A DNA stretch of 64,000 nt from Stenotrophomonas sp. Ste86 (lineage in GTDB: Bacteria; Pseudomonadota; Gammaproteobacteria; Xanthomonadales; Xanthomonadaceae), in NCBI RefSeq assembly GCF_024519465.1, contig NZ_JALJRW010000007.1, positions 1 through 64,000 on the forward strand, written 5' to 3'. Positions within the stretch are counted from its first letter, which is position 1. Each line of letters starts with the position of its first letter. Shown piece after piece: positions 42,034 to 50,550 of the stretch. A program made the translations under genes and the position numbers. The notes under the pieces were generated by a model that had not been told where the DNA came from, searched no databases, and saw only the letters and a list, made by a program, of their open reading frames with translations.

Positions 42034-43434
42034 TCAGCTGGCGCGACCGCCACCGCCGCCCTGGCTGCGGCCGCCAGCGGCATTGCCACCGCCACGGCGC
42101 TGGCCCTGCGGCTGGCCACCGCGCGGTGCACCGCGGCCGGCGCCATCACGCTGAGCGCCGCCGGCCTTCTTCGGGCCGGCATGGGCGTGGCGCGGGGCCT
42201 CGGCGTGCGGGCGACGTGCGTGCTTGCGCGGCGAGCGATCGCCACCCGGCAGCTCGGCCTTGCCCGGCGCGCTGTTGCCCCAGCGGATCGGGGTCTGCGG
42301 CTCGAAGCCCGGCACATCGCGGATGTCCATGTCCTTGTCCAGCAGGCGCACGATCTGGCGCAGCAGCTTGGCTTCGTCCTGGGCCACCAGCGAGATCGCC
42401 TGGCCGGTCGCACCGTTGCGGCCGGTACGGCCGATGCGGTGCACGTAATCCTCGGCCACCATCGGCAGGTCATAGTTGATGACCTTCGGCAGCTCGTTGA
42501 TGTCGATGCCGCGCGCGGCGATGTCGGTCGCCACCAGCACGGTCACGCGGCCAGCCTTGAAGTCGCCCAGTGCGCGCAGGCGCTGGCCCTGGCTCTTGTT
42601 GCCGTGGATCGCCGCGGTCTTGATGCCGGACTTGTCCAGGAACATGGCCAGCTTGTCGCAGCCATGCTTGGTACGGCCGAACACCAGGGTCTGCTCACGG
42701 CTGTCCTGGGCCAGAAGGTGCAGCAGCAGCTCGCGCTTGCGCGGGCCATCGACCGGGTGCACGCGATGGCTGATGTTCTCGGCAACGGTGTTCTTCGGCG
42801 TGACCTGGATCTGCTCCGGGTTGCGCATGAACTCCAGCGCCAGCTGCTTGATGCTCTCTTCAAAGGTCGCCGAGAACAGCAGGGTCTGGCGGTTCTGGCG
42901 CGGCAGCTTGGCGAGGATCTTCTTGATCGACGGCAGGAAGCCCATGTCGAGCATGCGGTCGGCTTCGTCCAGCACCAGGATTTCGATGCCGGAGAGGTCG
43001 ACGCTGCGACGCTCGATGTGATCGATCAGGCGGCCCGGGCAGGCGACCAGCAGGTCCACGCCACGGCGCAGCACGTCGAACTGGTTGCCCATGCCGACGC
43101 CGCCGTAGATGCAGGCGCTCGGGATGCGCAGGTACTTGCTGTAGCCGCGCAGGCTGTCATGCACCTGGGTGGCCAGCTCGCGGGTCGGGGCCAGCACCAG
43201 TGCACGCGGACGGCGCGGGCCATCAACGGCCTGCGGATTGGTGCCCAGGTGCTGCAGCAGCGGCAGGCCGAACGCGGCGGTTTTGCCGGTACCGGTCTGT
43301 GCGCCGGCCAGCAGGTCGCGGCCTTCCAGGGCGAGCGGGATGGCCTGCTCCTGGATCGGAGTGGGGGTGTCGTAGCCCTGCTCGGCCAACGCGCGCAGCA
43401 GGAACGGGGCAAGGCCCAAGGATTCAAAAGACAT
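42034..43434 (-). CDS. rhlE: DEAD-box RNA helicase
   Basis: 466 residues. Helicase motifs in order: Q motif (GYDTPTPIQEQAIP), Walker A AQTGTGKTAA, PTRELATQV, LDEADRMLDMGF, SATF, RGIDINELP and HRIGRTGRNG. The C-terminal 80 residues are Gly/Arg/Pro-rich (RRGGGNAAGGRSQGGGGG), a basic RNA-binding tail typical of RhlE. The start at 43434 precedes MSFESLGLAPFLLRAL; a longer frame reaches 43674 but looks non-coding. The long spacer upstream could hold a cold-responsive leader. Confidence 0.93.
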   Translation of the reverse strand: MSFESLGLAPFLLRALAEQGYDTPTPIQEQAIPLALEGRDLLAGAQTGTGKTAAFGLPLLQHLGTNPQAVDGPRRPRALVLAPTRELATQVHDSLRGYSKYLRIPSACIYGGVGMGNQFDVLRRGVDLLVACPGRLIDHIERRSVDLSGIEILVLDEADRMLDMGFLPSIKKILAKLPRQNRQTLLFSATFEESIKQLALEFMRNPEQIQVTPKNTVAENISHRVHPVDGPRKRELLLHLLAQDSREQTLVFGRTKHGCDKLAMFLDKSGIKTAAIHGNKSQGQRLRALGDFKAGRVTVLVATDIAARGIDINELPKVINYDLPMVAEDYVHRIGRTGRNGATGQAISLVAQDEAKLLRQIVRLLDKDMDIRDVPGFEPQTPIRWGNSAPGKAELPGGDRSPRKHARRPHAEAPRHAHAGPKKAGGAQRDGAGRGAPRGGQPQGQRRGGGNAAGGRSQGGGGGRAS

Positions 43435-43923
43435 CGGGTGGAAGCTCCAAAGACAAAGTAACGCCAGGCCGAATGGCCGGACGCGAGGCAGATCAGAGTG
43501 ATCGGCTGACTCGGAGCGTTCCCGTAAACCGCGCTGCGAGAATTGGGTGCAGCCAGCGCGGTGCGCAGACTGGTATGCATGACGAATGGCGTCGGAGTGG
43601 GGGCGGGCGACGGATCGATGATCCATATCGCCGGCGATCCCGAAGGGAAACGGACGGCCGCTGCAGACCGGCATAGTCTAGCGGATAGTTGAGTTCCGTA
43701 CCAAATCCCCCTGTTCAGCTTGGAGACGCCAGCGCCGAAGTATCCGGAGCTACCCGGCGCCCGTCGCAATCCGTAGCGACCGGCCGTTGGCCGGGCGACC
43801 TTCGCGGGCGACCACCCCAGCATCATTCGCATGGGCTATCGTCGTTCTGGCGCAGTGCGACTTGGATTGACCGCGCATTTGATTACACTTGAAACCTATT
43901 TTCGCGATTCCGGATACCCACCC
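43435..43923. other. 489-bp spacer between divergent rhlE and the FAH gene
   Basis: No gene is supported. A small GGCCGTTGGCCGG palindrome lies near 43781. The region must hold the promoters of both genes; the rhlE side may be a long 5' leader, as in other DEAD-box helicase genes. No known RNA motif was recognised. Confidence 0.5.
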
Positions 43924-44913
43924 ATGAAGCTTGGTTCTTTGAAGGAAGGCGGCCGCGACGGCACCCTGATCGTGGTCTCTCGCGACCTGCGCCACGGCGT
44001 GCGCGCCACCGGCATCGCCACCACGCTGCAGCAGGCGCTGGAAGACTGGTCGCACTTGGCGCCGCGCCTGAACGCGCTGTACGAATCGCTCAACGACGGC
44101 AGCGCCGACGGCGTGTTCGACATCGACCTGCAGGCGCTGGCCGCGCCCCTGCCGCGCGCCTATGAATTCGTCGATGGCAGCGCCTACCTGCCGCACGTGG
44201 CGCGGGTGCGCCGTGCGCGGGGCGCCGAAGTGCCGGAGAGCTTCTACACCGATCCGTTGATGTACCAGGCCACCAGCGCCGGCTTCTACGGCCCGCGCGA
44301 CGCGGTCAAGGTGGTCAGCGAGGACTACGGCATCGACCTGGAGGCGGAGATCGTGGTGATCACCGACGACGTGCCGATGGCCGTGACCCCGGAACAGGCC
44401 GCCGGCCACATCCAGCTGGTCGGGCTGGTCAACGACGTCTCGCTGCGCAATTTGATTCCCGGTGAGCTGGCCAAGGGCTTCGGGTTCCTGCAGTCCAAGC
44501 CGCGCTCGGCGCTGTCGCCGGTGTTCGTCACCCCCGATGAGCTGGGTGAGGCCTGGCAGGACAGCAAGGTCCACCTGCCGCTGCTCACCCATATCAATGG
44601 CGAATGGTTCGGCGCGCCGGAAGCCGGCGTGGACATGCAGTTCAACTTCGCCCAGCTGGTTGCGCACGCGGCCAAGACCCGTCCGTTGGGCGCCGGTGCG
44701 ATCGTCGGCTCGGGCACCATCGCCAACGAGGACACCAGCAAGGGCGCCTCCTGCTTCGCCGAACAGCGCACGGTGGAAACCCTGCGCGACGGCAAGCCGA
44801 GCACGCCGTTCATGTCCTTCGGCGACGTGGTCCGGATCGAGATGCTAGACGCGGCCGGCGAGAGCATCTTCGGGGCGATCGAGCAGCGCATCGAACAGGC
44901 CGCCAAGCCCTGA
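43924..44913 (+). CDS. fumarylacetoacetate hydrolase-family protein
   Basis: 329 residues with the FAH C-terminal fold (ATSAGFYGPRDAVKVVSEDYGIDLEAEIVVIT, GAIVGSGTIANEDTSKGASCFAEQRTVETL). Together with the maleylacetoacetate isomerase gene immediately downstream it forms the last two steps of homogentisate/tyrosine breakdown to fumarate and acetoacetate. It is shorter than classic Fah, like many bacterial enzymes with this role. The stop overlaps the presumed CTG start of the next gene. Confidence 0.85.
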   Translation: MKLGSLKEGGRDGTLIVVSRDLRHGVRATGIATTLQQALEDWSHLAPRLNALYESLNDGSADGVFDIDLQALAAPLPRAYEFVDGSAYLPHVARVRRARGAEVPESFYTDPLMYQATSAGFYGPRDAVKVVSEDYGIDLEAEIVVITDDVPMAVTPEQAAGHIQLVGLVNDVSLRNLIPGELAKGFGFLQSKPRSALSPVFVTPDELGEAWQDSKVHLPLLTHINGEWFGAPEAGVDMQFNFAQLVAHAAKTRPLGAGAIVGSGTIANEDTSKGASCFAEQRTVETLRDGKPSTPFMSFGDVVRIEMLDAAGESIFGAIEQRIEQAAKP

Positions 44914-45587
44914 ACGCGGCCACCGCCACCGACGAGAGCGCCATCGAACTGTTCAGCTACTGGCGGTCCAGCGCGGCGTATCGCGTGCGGATCGGGTTGA
45001 ATCTCAAGCAGCTGCCGCACCGGATCACCCCGGTGCACCTGGTGCGCGATGGTGGACAGCAGCACAGCGCGGCCTACGCCGCGCTCAACCCGCAGGAACT
45101 GGTGCCCACGTTGTGCCATGACGGGCAGGTGCTGCAGCAGTCGATGGCGATCCTGGAATACTTGGACGAGCTGTTCCCGCTGCCGGCGCTGCTGCCCGAC
45201 GATGCGGCCGGGCGTGCGCGGGTGCGCGGTCTGGCACAGTTGGTGGCGTGCGATGTGCATCCGCTCAACAACCTGCGGGTGATGCAGTTCTTCAGCGACA
45301 CCTGGAACGTGCCGCAGGTCGAGCGCGATGACTGGACCCGGCACTGGATGCGGGTGGGGTTCGACGCGATGGAGCGGATGCTGGTCGAATCGGTCGATAC
45401 CGGCCGTTTCTGCCATGGCGACAGCCCGAGCCTGGCCGACTGCTGCCTGGTGCCGCAGCTGTACAACGCGCGCCGCTTCAACCTGGACCTGGAGCCGTAC
45501 CCGACCCTGGCCCGGATCGATGCGGCGTGCCTGGCCTTGCCGGCCTTCGACACGGCGCGCCCGGAAAACCAGCCCGACGCCGCCTGA
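44910..45587 (+). CDS. maiA: maleylacetoacetate isomerase
   Basis: A glutathione S-transferase-fold enzyme, about 225 residues, with the MAAI signature LFSYWRSSAAYRVRIGLNLK near the N-terminus, QSMAILEYLDELFP, and DDWTRHWMRVGFDAMERML. No ATG, GTG or TTG precedes the conserved fold in a fitting place; the CTG at 44910 overlaps the FAH stop and is my best guess. If wrong, the start is a nearby rare codon or lies in a sequencing error. Confidence 0.85.
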   Translation: MNAATATDESAIELFSYWRSSAAYRVRIGLNLKQLPHRITPVHLVRDGGQQHSAAYAALNPQELVPTLCHDGQVLQQSMAILEYLDELFPLPALLPDDAAGRARVRGLAQLVACDVHPLNNLRVMQFFSDTWNVPQVERDDWTRHWMRVGFDAMERMLVESVDTGRFCHGDSPSLADCCLVPQLYNARRFNLDLEPYPTLARIDAACLALPAFDTARPENQPDAA

Positions 45588-45605
45588 CCGGCGGTAACGC
45601 GCAGG

Positions 45606-45683
45606 GTAGTGCCGGCCGTTGGCCGGCTCCTCAACAGACTGGATCGAAACCGCACCGGTAGAGCCACGCCATGCGTGGCTCCC
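45606..45683. repeat. two GTAG-type repeats of different classes
   Basis: GTAGTGCCGGCCGTTGGCCGGCTCC at 45606 and GTAGAGCCACGCCATGCGTGGCTCC at 45659 lie between convergent maiA and pilU. Confidence 0.8.
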
Positions 45684-45693
45684 CGATCACCCC

Positions 45694-46827
45694 TCAGAAC
45701 CCGTGCGTGATCGCCGCCGGCGCACTGTTGGCCGAGAAATCCGCGTAAGGATCGTGCTCGCCACTGCCACCTTCGGACAGCCGGAACTTCAACGCCAGGC
45801 CATCGCGCGAGTCGGCCGCGCGCAGCGCTTCCTCCTGCTCGATGATGCCGTTCTTGGCCATCCGGAACAGGCACTGGTCGAAGCTCTCCATGCCTTCTTC
45901 CAGCGAGGCTTCCATCGCAGCCTTGATCTCATGCACCTGGCCGCGGCGTAGCAGGTCGCGGATCATCGGGGTGTTGATCAACACCTCGGTGGCCGGCAGG
46001 CGACGCCCGTCCTTGCCCTTCACCAGGCGCTGGGACACCACCGCGCGCAGGTTCAGCGACAGGTTCATCAGCACGTTGCGGTGGGCGCTTTCCGGGAAGA
46101 AGTTGAGGATGCGCTCGATGGTCTGGTCGGCGTTGTTGGAGTGCAGCGTGGCCAGGCACAGGTGCCCGGTTTCGGCGAAGGCGATGGCCGCCTCCATGGT
46201 TTCGGCATCCAGGATCTCGCCGATCAGGATCACGTCCGGCGCTTCACGCATCGCGTTCTTCAGCGCGTTGTGGAAGGCGTGCGTATCCAGCCCGACCTCG
46301 CGCTGGTTGACGATGGACATCTTGTGCTTGTGCAGGTACTCGATCGGGTCCTCGATGGTGAGGATGTGCCCGGTCGTGGTGCTGTTGCGGTGGTCGATCA
46401 TCGAGGCCAGCGAGGTCGACTTGCCCGAACCGGTCGAGCCGACCACCAGCACCAGCCCGCGCGGGGTCATGATGACGTCCTTGAGCACCTGCGGCAGGTT
46501 GAGCTCTTCGATGCTGGGAATCTTGCTGCGGATGGCACGGATCACCATGCCCACCTCACCGCGCTGCTTGAACACGTTGACGCGGAAGCGTCCGGCCTCG
46601 GCCAGGGCGATGGCCATGTTGAGCTCCAGCTCGCGCTCGAACTCGGGCACCTGGCCCTCGTCCATCAGCGAGTAGGCGATCTTCTTGACCATTCCCGGCG
46701 GCAGGCCGGTATTGCCCAGCGGGTACAACTTGCCCTCGATCTTGATGTATACCGGTGCTCCGGTCGTCAAGAACATGTCCGAAGCGTTCTTTTCGGTCAT
46801 CAGCTTCAGGAAATAGCCGATATCCAT
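45694..46827 (-). CDS. pilU: twitching-motility ATPase PilU
   Basis: A 377-residue retraction ATPase of type IV pili, beside PilT in known systems. It has the N-terminal PAS-like start DIGYFLKLMTEKNASDMFLTTG, Walker A VVGSTGSGKSTSLASM, HRNSTTTGHILTIEDPIEYLHKH, the Asp box PDVILIGEILDAETM and the His box GHLCLATLHSNNADQ. The opening matches PilU better than PilT. The frame is open far upstream, but 46827 is the first start that fits. No pilT is adjacent. Confidence 0.93.
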   Translation of the reverse strand: MDIGYFLKLMTEKNASDMFLTTGAPVYIKIEGKLYPLGNTGLPPGMVKKIAYSLMDEGQVPEFERELELNMAIALAEAGRFRVNVFKQRGEVGMVIRAIRSKIPSIEELNLPQVLKDVIMTPRGLVLVVGSTGSGKSTSLASMIDHRNSTTTGHILTIEDPIEYLHKHKMSIVNQREVGLDTHAFHNALKNAMREAPDVILIGEILDAETMEAAIAFAETGHLCLATLHSNNADQTIERILNFFPESAHRNVLMNLSLNLRAVVSQRLVKGKDGRRLPATEVLINTPMIRDLLRRGQVHEIKAAMEASLEEGMESFDQCLFRMAKNGIIEQEEALRAADSRDGLALKFRLSEGGSGEHDPYADFSANSAPAAITHGF

Positions 46828-46924
46828 GCGAAATGTTTCCCCAACAATCGGCCGCGTGCCATTGCAAGCACGCCGCAGGCTTCCGACAATGGCCGCGCTC
46901 CTACTTCTGGCGACGGCACCCCCA

Positions 46925-47326
46925 ATGAATCCTAGCTTCGCACAAATACGACGTGTCCCGTACCGGACGCTGCTGATATGCGTGACGGTGTGCACACTCG
47001 CGTTCGCAGGCGCCGCCCAGGCGCAGGACGGCGCGCTGGAGCTGATGCAGGCCCGGCAGGCGGTCGACAAGGCCACCCAGGCCGATGCCGACCAGTACGC
47101 CCCGGACCTGATCGCCGTGGCCCGACAAGGGCTTGAACAGGCCCAGCGCGCGGCCGGCGACCGCCGCGAGCGCAAGAACGCCCCGGCCCTGGCCGTTCGC
47201 GCCACGGTCGATGCCGACCTGGCCCGCGCCCGCAGCGAGGAGGCCACGGCCACCGCCCAGCTGCAGCTGCGCCGCAATGAGGTGACCCAGCTGCAACGCC
47301 AGCTCGCCACCGGGGAGAACCGTTGA
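46925..47326 (+). CDS. DUF4398-type exported protein
   Basis: 133 residues: signal peptide (RTLLICVTVCTLAFAGAAQA), then a helical DUF4398-like domain (GALELMQARQAVDKATQADADQYAPDLIAVARQGLEQAQRAA, RSEEATATAQLQLRRNEV). The Asp-Ala-Gln helix pattern suggests an antiparallel coiled coil. It is coupled to the OmpA-like gene, whose start overlaps its stop as TGATG. Function unknown, probably envelope-associated. The start is uncertain; 46889 is an alternative. Confidence 0.75.
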   Translation: MNPSFAQIRRVPYRTLLICVTVCTLAFAGAAQAQDGALELMQARQAVDKATQADADQYAPDLIAVARQGLEQAQRAAGDRRERKNAPALAVRATVDADLARARSEEATATAQLQLRRNEVTQLQRQLATGENR

Positions 47327-48237
47327 TGAAGGTCGCGCCGATGAAGTCCCCGACGTTGCGTGCCTCCACCCTGCTGCTGGCCGCCAGCCTGGCGCTGCCG
47401 CTGCTGGCCCGGGCGGCCGAAGACCCGGCCGTGGCCCAGTTGAGCCAGCGGCTGATGGCCATCCAGGCCAACCCCGATGCGGCCCAATTGGGCGCCTTCG
47501 AGCGGCTGCAGGCCCAGCAGGCGGTCGCGGAGCTGGCCAAGGCCAAGCGCCGTGATGTGGACCAGGCCCGTTACCTGGCCGAGCGCCGGGTCGAGATCGC
47601 CGAAACCAGCGTGCGTGCCGCGCTGGCCCAGCGCGAGGTCGACCAGCTCGAACGCACCCGCAGCGAGCTGCTGATCGAAGCCAGCCGCCGCGATGCCCAG
47701 CGCGCCCGCCAGGAGGCCGAACGCCTGCGCGTGCAGGCGCAGATCCAGGCCGAGGAGAGCGAGCGCCTGCGCGTGGCCGCCGAACAGGAAGCCCTGGCCC
47801 GCCAGGATGCCGAAACCGCGCTGACCAGCGTGGCCGGCAAGCAGACCGCGCGCCTGAGCGCAGCCCAGCAGAGCGCGGCCAAGCTGGCCCGCGAAGAGGC
47901 CGAACTGGTCTCGGGCAACAAGCTGCCGGGGTCGAAGTTCGACACCCGCGGCGAGGTCTTCACCTTCAACGGTGATGCCTTCGCCGCCGGCAAGGGTGCT
48001 TTGTCGGCCGGGGCCAAGGGCCAGGCCAAGGCGCTGGCCGAGTACCTCAACATCGGCAAGAAGGGTCGGGTGCGGATCGAGGCCTATGACGCCGCCGCCG
48101 GGGTGGGCGATCAGCGTGCCCAAGCCCTGCGCGACGCGCTGGTGGCCGCGGGCGTCAGCGCCAGCCGGCTGCAGGTGAGCGGCAAGAAGGCGGCGGCGAC
48201 CAAGGCGCGTTCGGCCGAGGTGATCATCGCGCCCTGA
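47326..48237 (+). CDS. DUF4398/OmpA-like exported coiled-coil protein
   Basis: 303 residues: signal peptide (STLLLAASLALPLLARA), a long helical region (about 40-210) rich in Glu, Gln, Ala and Arg, and a C-terminal OmpA-like domain (KGALSAGAKGQAKALAEYLNIGKKGRVRIEAYDAAAGVGDQRAQALRDALVAAGVSASR) that normally binds peptidoglycan, although the usual NxxL/R signature is altered. It probably links cell wall and outer membrane together with the DUF4398 partner. Confidence 0.78.
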   Translation: MKVAPMKSPTLRASTLLLAASLALPLLARAAEDPAVAQLSQRLMAIQANPDAAQLGAFERLQAQQAVAELAKAKRRDVDQARYLAERRVEIAETSVRAALAQREVDQLERTRSELLIEASRRDAQRARQEAERLRVQAQIQAEESERLRVAAEQEALARQDAETALTSVAGKQTARLSAAQQSAAKLAREEAELVSGNKLPGSKFDTRGEVFTFNGDAFAAGKGALSAGAKGQAKALAEYLNIGKKGRVRIEAYDAAAGVGDQRAQALRDALVAAGVSASRLQVSGKKAAATKARSAEVIIAP

Positions 48238-48299
48238 GGACAGGTTGGTGGTCGACCGCGACCGTTGGTTGTGATGCAACTGCTTGTTTTCGTTTAATT

Positions 48300-48578
48300 T
48301 TCGTTGTTTCGCGTGTTCAGCCTGAACCTCTGCTGGGCCACGTCGAAAATTTCAGATGAAACGCTTGAAGACCCTCCGGAGCAGGCGTAGGGTCAGTTGT
48401 CCGGGTGGCCTTCCGCGACCCGGACGATTGGAGGGCCGGGCCGATGAACCGAGGGCTTGAACCACAGCAGTCTGCAGTCCGGGCAGTCCCGGTTGCACGT
48501 GCAGGTTCGGTCGCGGTTCGTGTCCGGCGTTCCACCCAAAAGCAACGCCCCGTGCCGTGAGGCCGGGGCGTTCTTGTT
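48300..48578 (+). ncRNA. structured leader or small RNA before the DUF465 gene
   Basis: No protein is supported here. In series there are hairpins GACCCT/AGGGTC (48370-48375 with 48389-48394), GTCCGGGT/ACCCGGAC (48399-48406 with 48418-48425), CCGGG/CCCGG near 48480, and the terminator at 48544-48572. An A/T-rich promoter-like stretch precedes them (TTGTTTTCGTTTAATTTTCG near 48284). Either a terminated small RNA or a 5' leader with attenuation. Confidence 0.45.
48544..48578 (+). terminator. terminator directly before the DUF465 ribosome site
   Basis: 9-bp arms AACGCCCCG and CGGGGCGTT close on an 11-base loop, followed by CTTGTTTC. It ends 18 bp before the AGGAGG site, too close to leave room for an ordinary promoter. 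Confidence 0.8.
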
Positions 48579-48605
48579 TCTGCAAGAAGCGATAGGAGGT
48601 TCATC

Positions 48606-48824
48606 ATGTTCGAAGGTCAGCCCCAGAGCGAGATCGATGCACGCCGCAAGCGTGACCCGGAATTCAAGGCACTGTACGAGCGGCACCAGAAGTTGAACAA
48701 AAAGTGCATGGATGCCCAGCTGGGTGTGTTGCCGATAGACGATCTGACCCTGGGCCGGATGAAGCGTGAGAAGCTGCTGGCCAAGCAGAAGCTGGAACGG
48801 ATGTACGACTCCCCCATGCATTGA
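48606..48824 (+). CDS. DUF465 (YdcH-like) small protein
   Basis: 72 residues, charged and helical (FEGQPQSEIDARRKRDPEF, ALYERHQKLNKKCMDAQL, LGRMKREKLLAKQKLERMY). The spacing of Lys/Arg and Leu fits the DUF465 family of short helical-hairpin proteins of unknown function. The strong AGGAGG site six bases before the ATG supports expression. Its expression may depend on readthrough of the terminator in the leader. Confidence 0.85.
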   Translation: MFEGQPQSEIDARRKRDPEFKALYERHQKLNKKCMDAQLGVLPIDDLTLGRMKREKLLAKQKLERMYDSPMH

Positions 48825-49046
48825 GCCCTTTGGGTACCGGCCTACGGTCGGTACCTTCCCCCGTCGCCGCGGGCGGCGTCCGTCTCCTCGTCGGGGGACG
48901 CCGTCCGCGTCGTTCTGTGCAGGGCCTTGTGCAGCAGGCCCTTCGTCGGCCGCCGACCGCCGTAGATCGCGGCAACCTGACTTTCTCCGCCAACCGTCGG
49001 ATAATCACCGGTCCGGCCGCATTGCGGCGCGAATCGATGTGAACCG

Positions 49047-50417
49047 ATGGCAATCCATTCCTCCGTACTTGAACTCATTGGCCAGACCCCGATCGTCAAG
49101 GCCCAGCGCCTGGGCACCGGCGTCTGCGAGCTTTATCTCAAGCTCGAAAGCGCCAATCCCGGAGGATCGATCAAGGATCGCATCGGCCTGTCGATGATCG
49201 AAGCCGCTGAAAAACGCGGTGACCTCAAGCCGGGCGCGACCCTGGTCGAGGGCACCGCCGGCAACACCGGCCTGGGGCTGGCGCTGGTCGCCCAGCAGAA
49301 GGGCTACAAGCTGATCCTGGTCGTACCCGACAAGATGAGCCGCGAGAAGATCTTCAACCTCAAGGCGATGGGCGCCGAAGTGCGCCTGACCCGGTCGGAT
49401 GTGGCCAAGGGCCATCCGGAGTACTACCAGGACATGGCCCAGCGCGTGGCCGAGGAAACCCCGGGCGCGTACTTCATCAACCAGTTCGGCAACCCGGACA
49501 ACCCGGCGGCGCATGAGTTCGGCACCGGTCCGGAGATCCTGGCACAGATGGACGGCGACCTGGACGCGATCGTGTTCGGTTGCGGCAGCTCGGGCACCAT
49601 GACCGGCCTGTCGCGCGCGTTCGCCACCGCATCGCCGAAGACCGAACTGGTGCTGGCCGATCCGGTCGGCTCGATCCTGGCCGAGTACATCAACGACGGC
49701 GTGCTCAACGACAAGTCCGGCAGCTGGCTGGTGGAAGGCATCGGCGAGGACTTCCTGCCCTCGATCGCCGACTTCAGCCGCGTCACCAAGGCCTATGCGA
49801 TCAGTGATGCCGAGAGCTTCCATACCGCGCGCGAGCTGCTGGGCAAGGAAGGCATCCTCGGCGGCTCCTCCACCGGCACCCTGCTGGCTGCCGCGCTGAA
49901 GTACTGCAAGGAGCAGACCACCCCGAAGAAGGTGCTGGTGCTGGTCTGCGACACCGGCAACAAGTACCTGTCCAAGATGTACAACGACTACTGGATGCTG
50001 GACAACGGCTTCCTGGAGCGCCCGCAGTCGGGCGACCTGCGCGACCTGATCCTGCGCCCGTACGGCCAGCGCGACACCGTGGTGATCGGGCCGAAGGACC
50101 TGCTGACCACCGCCTACCAGCGCATGAAGCTGTACGACGTGTCGCAGTTGCCGGTGATGGACGGCGACCAGCTGGTGGGCATCGTGGACGAAAGCGACGT
50201 GCTGTTGCATGTCTACGGCGACGAAGCCCGCTTCCGCGACCCGGTCGCCACGGCGATGGTCAGCAAGCTGGACCGGCTGGACGTGAAATCGCCGATCGAG
50301 GCCCTGCTGCCGGTGTTCGACCGCGGCCAGGTCGCCATCGTCATGGACGGCACCGCCTTCCTGGGCCTGATCACCCGCATCGACCTGCTGAACTACCTGC
50401 GCCGCCGGGTCCAGTAA
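49047..50417 (+). CDS. cbs: cystathionine beta-synthase
   Basis: A PLP enzyme condensing serine and homocysteine to cystathionine. The 456-residue protein has the PLP lysine Lys43 in ANPGGSIKDRIGLSM, the VEGTAGNTGLGLAL loop, GCGSSGTMTG and ILGGSSTGT, then a pair of CBS domains from about residue 340 (KLYDVSQLPVMDGDQLVGIVDESDVL, KSPIEALLPVFDRGQVAIVMD), which may bind adenosyl compounds. With the next gene it forms reverse transsulfuration, homocysteine to cysteine. Confidence 0.93.
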   Translation: MAIHSSVLELIGQTPIVKAQRLGTGVCELYLKLESANPGGSIKDRIGLSMIEAAEKRGDLKPGATLVEGTAGNTGLGLALVAQQKGYKLILVVPDKMSREKIFNLKAMGAEVRLTRSDVAKGHPEYYQDMAQRVAEETPGAYFINQFGNPDNPAAHEFGTGPEILAQMDGDLDAIVFGCGSSGTMTGLSRAFATASPKTELVLADPVGSILAEYINDGVLNDKSGSWLVEGIGEDFLPSIADFSRVTKAYAISDAESFHTARELLGKEGILGGSSTGTLLAAALKYCKEQTTPKKVLVLVCDTGNKYLSKMYNDYWMLDNGFLERPQSGDLRDLILRPYGQRDTVVIGPKDLLTTAYQRMKLYDVSQLPVMDGDQLVGIVDESDVLLHVYGDEARFRDPVATAMVSKLDRLDVKSPIEALLPVFDRGQVAIVMDGTAFLGLITRIDLLNYLRRRVQ

Positions 50418-50510
50418 ACCGCCCCGCGCCGGCCGCAGCTGCTCTGAATCAGCGTTTATCCGCGTCAACGGTCAATTAAGCCGCCGCTGATAGACTTCCG
50501 CTCCTTTTGC

Positions 50511-50534
50511 GGGAGCCCCTACGGGGGGCTCTCC
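50511..50534 (+). promoter_or_regulatory. hairpin just before the cystathionine lyase start
   Basis: Arms GAGCCCC and GGGGCTC with a 5-base loop lie 20 bp before the ATG at 50551. Position over the ribosome site suggests mRNA-level control or a terminator-like pause between cbs and the lyase gene. Weak evidence. Confidence 0.35.
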
Positions 50535-50550
50535 ATTGCTGGGAAACAAC

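Noticed and set aside
48500..48540. tRNA-like 3' end (GGTTCGTGTCC followed by CCACC)
   Set aside because: The T-stem does not pair, and no matching acceptor or anticodon arm is found upstream.
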